The notes beneath the pieces were generated by a model that was not told the origin of the DNA, ran no database searches, and saw nothing but the letters and a program-made list of their open reading frames with translations. 64,000 bases of DNA from Streptomyces cucumeris (GTDB lineage Bacteria; Actinomycetota; Actinomycetes; Streptomycetales; Streptomycetaceae), in contig NZ_JANCLX010000022.1 in assembly GCF_024295805.1 (NCBI RefSeq), positions 1 through 64,000 of the forward strand, written 5' to 3'. Made by a program: the position numbers and the translations under genes. Positions 59,903-64,000 of the stretch are shown here, piece after piece. The first letter of the stretch is position 1; each line of letters opens with the position of its first letter.

Positions 59903-62181
59903 CCCCCACCCACGACGGCGGACCGCCCCGCCCGGCACCCGCCGGAAGCAGTGGACGCCGCCGCCCCGAGCCCGCCCGGGGGCGGCGGCGCGCCCCGCGG
60001 CGCACGGCCGGGCCCGCGCGGCCCCGGCGCCGTACGGTACGCACCCCCACCGTGCTCCAGATGGAGGCGCTGGAGTGCGGGGCCGCCTCGCTCGCCATGG
60101 TGCTCGGACACTACGGACGCCACGTACCGCTGGAGGAGCTGCGGATCGCCTGCGGCGTCTCCCGGGACGGCTCCCGCGCGAGCAATCTGCTGCGGGCCGC
60201 GCGCAGCTACGGGCTGAGCGCCAAGGGCATGCAGATGGAACCGGAGAGCCTGGCCGAGGTGCGGGCACCGGCCATCCTCTTCTGGGAGTTCAACCACTAC
60301 GTCGTCTACGACGGCACGGGGCGACGGTTCGGCAAGCGCGGGGTGTACATCAACGACCCCGACAAGGGGCGCCGGTTCGTCCCCACCGAGGAGTTCGACA
60401 CCAGCTTCACCGGTGTGGTCCTGGTCTTCGAACCCGAGGCGTCCTTCCGCCGCGGCGGCCGCCGCCCCGGAGTGCTGGGCGCCCTGCCCGCCCGGATGCG
60501 GGGCACCACCGGCACCCTGCTGGCCTCCCTGCTCGCCAGTCTGCTGCTGGTCGTGGTGGGCGCCGCCGTCCCCGCGCTCAGCCGCACCTTCATCGACACC
60601 TTCCTGATCGGCGGCGAGACCTCCGCTCTGGGGCCCCTGTTCACCTCCATGGCCGTGGCGGTACTGCTGACCGCCGTGCTCACCGGAGTCCAACAGGCCA
60701 ATCTGCTGCGCGGCCGGATCATCTCCTCCACCCTCAGCAGCGCCCGGTTCCTGCGGCATCTGCTGCGGCTGCCCGTCACGTTCTTCGCCCAGCGCAGTCC
60801 CGCCGACCTCGTCCAGCGGCTGCGCTCCAACGACACCGTGGCCGAAACGCTCGCCCGCGACCTGGCCGCCGCCGCGGTCGACGGGATCGTGGTGGTGCTC
60901 TACGCGCTGCTGCTGTGGACCTACGACCCCCAGCTCACCCTGGTCGGCGTGGGACTGGCGCTGCTCAACGTGGTCGCCATGCGCGTCGTGATCCGGCTGC
61001 GCGCCACCCGCACCCAGAAACTGCGGGCCGACACCGCCCGGCTGACCACCACCTCCTACACCGGCCTCCAGCTCATCGAGACGATGAAGGCCACCGGCGG
61101 TGAGAACGGATACTTCCGTCGCTGGGCGGGCCAGCACGCCATCACCCTGGAGGAACAGCAGCGGCTGGGTGTGCCGAGTGCCGTCCTGGCCGTGGTGGCG
61201 CCCACCCTGGCCACCCTCAACAGCGCGCTCATCCTGTGGATCGGCGGACTGCGCGCCGTCGAGGGTCATGTGTCGGTCGGTCTGCTGGTGGCCTTCCAGG
61301 CGCTGGTGGCCCGCTTCACCGCACCCATCACCCGGCTCAACGGCGTGGCCGGGCGCATCCAGGACTTCTCCGCGGATGTGGCCCGGCTGAAGGACGTCGA
61401 GAACTTCCCGCTGGACAGCCTCTACACACGTGACCAGCCGGAGCCCGACACCCGCAGGCTCACCGGCCATGTCGCGCTGGAGGACGTCACCTTCGGCTAC
61501 AACCCGCTGGACGAACCCCTGCTGCGCGGTATCTCCCTGTCGGTCGGACCCGGCCGGCAGGTGGCGCTGGTCGGCGGCTCCGGAAGCGGCAAGTCCACCG
61601 TGTCCCGGCTGGTCTCCGGCCTCTACAGCCCATGGGAGGGGAGTATCCGCATCGACGGGCAGCGGCTGGAGGACATCCCCCGCGGCGCGCTCGCCGCCTC
61701 GGTGTCCTTCGTCGACCAGGACGTGTTCCTCTTCGAGGGAACCGTGCGGGACAACGTGGCGCTGTGGGACCCCTCCATCCCGGACGAGGCGGTGGTGGCG
61801 GCCTTGAAGGACGCAGCGCTCTGGGACGATGTCATCGCCCGTCGCCCCGAGGGCATCCACGGCCGGGTGGAACAGGACGGCCGCAACTTCTCCGGTGGCC
61901 AGCGGCAGCGTCTGGAAATCGCCCGTGCCCTGGTCCGCCGCCCCAGTGTGCTGGTGCTCGACGAGGTCACCAGCGCCCTGGACGCGCGCACCGAACGCAC
62001 CGTCATGGACAGTCTGCGCCGCCGAGGCTGTGCGTGCGTGGTGATCGCCCACCGGCTCAGCACCGTGCGCGACAGCGACGAGATCCTCGTCCTGGACCGG
62101 GGCACCGTCGTGGAACGCGGCCGCCACGAGGACCTCGCCGCGGCCGGCGGGCCGTACGCGCGGCTGATGAAGGAGCACTGA
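59899..62181 (+). CDS. NHLP-type C39 peptidase / ABC exporter
   Basis: A 760-residue exporter in three parts. The N-terminal C39 peptidase has QMEALECGAASLAMVLG with catalytic Cys60, His133 in FNHYVVYDG and Asp153 in INDPDKG, so it looks active and should cut after GG. The transmembrane domain (about 200-470) has six helices. The nucleotide-binding domain (about 500-755) has GGSGSGKST, FSGGQRQRLEIARAL and VLVLDEVTSALDA. The first 45 residues are Pro/Arg-rich and may be extra. It should export the peptide encoded upstream together with the HlyD adaptor and the next transporter. Confidence 0.9.
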   Translation: MTPTHDGGPPRPAPAGSSGRRRPEPARGRRRAPRRTAGPARPRRRTVRTPTVLQMEALECGAASLAMVLGHYGRHVPLEELRIACGVSRDGSRASNLLRAARSYGLSAKGMQMEPESLAEVRAPAILFWEFNHYVVYDGTGRRFGKRGVYINDPDKGRRFVPTEEFDTSFTGVVLVFEPEASFRRGGRRPGVLGALPARMRGTTGTLLASLLASLLLVVVGAAVPALSRTFIDTFLIGGETSALGPLFTSMAVAVLLTAVLTGVQQANLLRGRIISSTLSSARFLRHLLRLPVTFFAQRSPADLVQRLRSNDTVAETLARDLAAAAVDGIVVVLYALLLWTYDPQLTLVGVGLALLNVVAMRVVIRLRATRTQKLRADTARLTTTSYTGLQLIETMKATGGENGYFRRWAGQHAITLEEQQRLGVPSAVLAVVAPTLATLNSALILWIGGLRAVEGHVSVGLLVAFQALVARFTAPITRLNGVAGRIQDFSADVARLKDVENFPLDSLYTRDQPEPDTRRLTGHVALEDVTFGYNPLDEPLLRGISLSVGPGRQVALVGGSGSGKSTVSRLVSGLYSPWEGSIRIDGQRLEDIPRGALAASVSFVDQDVFLFEGTVRDNVALWDPSIPDEAVVAALKDAALWDDVIARRPEGIHGRVEQDGRNFSGGQRQRLEIARALVRRPSVLVLDEVTSALDARTERTVMDSLRRRGCACVVIAHRLSTVRDSDEILVLDRGTVVERGRHEDLAAAGGPYARLMKEH

Positions 62182-62182
62182 G

Positions 62183-64000
62183 ATGACCTCCGCCCATCCG
62201 GCCGCCGCCGTGGCCGCGGACGGCGGCGACGCGGTGGTCCAGGCGCTGGGCGCGCTCGGCACCCCCGTCGACCGCACCGGACTGCGCAGCCTCCCGCTGG
62301 AGGGACCGCAGGTGCTCTGGCTCGTCACCGGCGGCGCCCTGGACCTGTTCGCGGTCGACGCCGCCGAGGAAGGACACTGGCACTTCCTCGGGCGGCTGGA
62401 GCCGGGTGCGGCGCTCCCGGGCCCGGTCGAGGGCCCGCGCCACACCCTGGTCGGCAGGCCCTCGCAGGACTGCGCGGTGCGCCGGATCCCGCTGCGCGAG
62501 CTGTACCGGCCGGAGAGTTACGACGCGTACGCCACCGGCTGGACGGACGAACCGTACGGCGACGTACCCCCCACCCCGCTGGAGCACGCGGTGGCGCTCG
62601 GAGTCAGCCGCAGTCTGGGCGTGCTGTTCCAGGCCCCGCTGGACGGCGGTGGCCCCGCGGGTGAGGGGGAGGCGGCCGACGAGGACCTGCTCTGGCTCCC
62701 GGTACCTCCCGGCAGTGTCCGCTACGGCGCCGAGTGCAGCGCCCAGGCCGCCGGGGACCTGCTGGTCGACGGTGCGCTGTGGCAGCGGATGGTCAATCAG
62801 CAGTACCGTCTCGGCACCGCCGTGGACCGCTGGATCGAGGCGCTGGAGCGCACTCACGCCGATCGCACGGCAGCCGGGATCCGGGCCGGTGAGGCGGTCC
62901 GCTCCCGCGCCGACCAGGCGCTGATCGCCTCCATCGGAAGTCCAAGGCAGGCGGCGAGGGCGGCGGAGGACACCAGCGACGACACCGTTCACGCGGTGTG
63001 CCGCACGGTGGCCGGGGCCGCCGGGATCACCCTGGCCGACCCGCCGCGGGGCGCGACCGCCGATGACGACCGCACCAGCCCGGTGGAGCGCATCGCCGTG
63101 GCCTCCCGGATCCGCACCCGCGCCGTCCGGCTGGAGGGCGCGTGGTGGCGCGAGGACGCCGGACCACTGGTGGGCTACCGCGCGCTGTCCGGCGCCCCGG
63201 TGGCACTGCTGTGGCGCCGCGGCCGCTACGAGGCGGTCAACCCGGCCTCCGGGCTGCGGCTGCGGATCGGCGAGGGCAACGCCGATGAGTTCGAACCGCG
63301 CGCCGTGATGTTCTACCGTCCGCTGCCCGACCGTCCGATGACGCCGTGGCGGCTGCTGCGGTTCACCGCCCGCGGGGTGGCGCCCGATCTGCGCAACCTC
63401 GTGGTCGGCGGACTGGTGACGGTGGTGCTGGGCGCCCTGGTGCCGGTGGCCACCGGCCAGGTGCTCGGCGGTTTCGTCCCCCGGGCGGAGAAGAGCCCCA
63501 TCGTCCAGATCTCTCTGGCGCTGATGGTGGCGAGCGTGGTCTCGGCCGCCTTCATGCTGCTCCAGAACCTGACCCTGCTGCGTCTGGAGGGGCGGCTGGA
63601 GAGCACGCTCCAGCCCGCGGTGTGGGACCGGCTGCTGCGGCTGCCGACCCGGTTCTTCGCCCAACGCTCCACGGGTGAACTGGCCAGCGCGGCGATGGGC
63701 ATCAGCGCCATGCGGAGGGTGCTGTCCGGTGTCGCGCCGGTGGTCCTCCAGGCGGGCACCGTCGGGGCCGTGAACCTCGCCCTGCTGATGTACTTCAGCG
63801 CCGATCTGGCGCTCGCCGTGCTGGCCATGCTGGTGGTCATCTCCGCGGTGTTCCTCGGTATGGGGCTGTGGCAGGTGCGCTGGCAGCGGCGGCTGGTGGA
63901 GAGCGAGAACAAGCTCAACAACCAGGCGTTCCAGACCCTGCGCGGACTGCCCAAACTGCGGGTGGCCGCGGCGGAGAACTTCGCGTACGCGGCCTGGGCC
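62183..64000 (+). CDS. Second NHLP-type ABC exporter (partial, runs off the window)
   Basis: 606 codons are present and the frame is open at the window end. ATG 62183 follows AAGGAG and begins two bases after the upstream stop. The N-terminal ~390 residues have no peptidase; they contain segments typical of the second NHLP exporter (GPQVLWLVTGGALDLFAV, MVNQQYRLGTAVDRWI, ALSGAPVALLWRRGRYEAVNP). TM helices begin at about residue 410 (LVVGGLVTVVLGALVPVATG, LPTRFFAQRSTGELASAAMG). The ATPase domain lies beyond 64000. It probably forms a heterodimer with the C39 exporter. Confidence 0.88.
   Translation, partial: MTSAHPAAAVAADGGDAVVQALGALGTPVDRTGLRSLPLEGPQVLWLVTGGALDLFAVDAAEEGHWHFLGRLEPGAALPGPVEGPRHTLVGRPSQDCAVRRIPLRELYRPESYDAYATGWTDEPYGDVPPTPLEHAVALGVSRSLGVLFQAPLDGGGPAGEGEAADEDLLWLPVPPGSVRYGAECSAQAAGDLLVDGALWQRMVNQQYRLGTAVDRWIEALERTHADRTAAGIRAGEAVRSRADQALIASIGSPRQAARAAEDTSDDTVHAVCRTVAGAAGITLADPPRGATADDDRTSPVERIAVASRIRTRAVRLEGAWWREDAGPLVGYRALSGAPVALLWRRGRYEAVNPASGLRLRIGEGNADEFEPRAVMFYRPLPDRPMTPWRLLRFTARGVAPDLRNLVVGGLVTVVLGALVPVATGQVLGGFVPRAEKSPIVQISLALMVASVVSAAFMLLQNLTLLRLEGRLESTLQPAVWDRLLRLPTRFFAQRSTGELASAAMGISAMRRVLSGVAPVVLQAGTVGAVNLALLMYFSADLALAVLAMLVVISAVFLGMGLWQVRWQRRLVESENKLNNQAFQTLRGLPKLRVAAAENFAYAAWA

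Noticed and set aside
1..64000. tRNA, rRNA genes and CRISPR arrays
   Set aside because: No cloverleaf-like segments, rRNA signatures or regularly spaced repeats were seen on reading; short tRNAs could still be missed by eye.

Overview
The window reads as part of a Streptomyces-type actinomycete chromosome. It is very GC-rich with strong third-position GC bias. It carries families typical of the genus: three SpoIIE-type phosphatases, DUF5133, DUF6194, an NCS1/ThiM/ThiE thiamine salvage operon, and the convergent crtYTU / crtIBV isorenieratene genes. The mix of regulators, secreted proteins, secondary metabolism and bacteriocin export suggests a variable or arm-like region. No rRNA, tRNA, CRISPR array or replication origin was seen.

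Layout. 1-386: short IS-like debris and a 221-bp MITE-like element flanked by CTAG. 387-4188: MarR regulator with operator and divergent DUF1398 gene, a DUF1963-like protein, a possible 28-residue membrane peptide and a lipoprotein. 4189-7677: a PAP2/Aur1-type membrane protein, a duplicated pair of secreted aerolysin-like proteins, and a secreted beta/gamma-crystallin-like protein. 7976-12887: an E1 alpha/beta dehydrogenase pair whose alpha subunit lacks the normal thiamine-diphosphate motif, a divergent ROK regulator and a diacylglycerol-kinase-like enzyme. 12951-18925: HPF1/DUF2228-like protein, aldo-keto reductase with divergent LysR, a conserved hypothetical, and a GAF-PP2C-HATPase phosphatase. 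19010-22874: a translationally coupled molybdenum hydroxylase operon (large, FAD, 2Fe-2S subunits). 23161-27794: DUF6194 fusion, DUF5133, and a crotonase / FAD oxidoreductase / TetR set sharing an operator motif. 27791-32910: a two-component system facing a flavocytochrome, FMN-binding protein and ApbE set, with paired 11-bp-spaced repeats between them. 32882-43341: CoA-transferase, two PP2C phosphatases, an ABC-F protein with a structured leader, a sigma/zinc-finger/membrane/CBM fusion, a GPP34 protein and small hypotheticals.

43523-50788 holds crtY-crtT-crtU facing crtI-crtB-crtV. No GGPP synthase gene (crtE) is present; a 26-codon ORF sits where crtE would be expected. 50904-54030 is a TPP-riboswitch-controlled operon (NCS1 permease, thiM, thiE) running toward crtI. 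54117-57863 encodes a DUF1963 protein and a bacterial C3HC4 RING protein with a TerD-like C-terminal domain, behind a leader containing an intrinsic-terminator hairpin.

The most interesting region is 58518-64000: a small double-glycine-leader peptide with a Cys-free Thr/Gly/Val repeat core, followed by a HlyD-type adaptor, a C39-peptidase ABC exporter and a second ABC exporter cut by the window end. This matches the NHLP/NHLM bacteriocin-export architecture. No modifying enzyme is visible in the sequenced part. Function calls rest on motif recognition by eye; none was confirmed by a database search.
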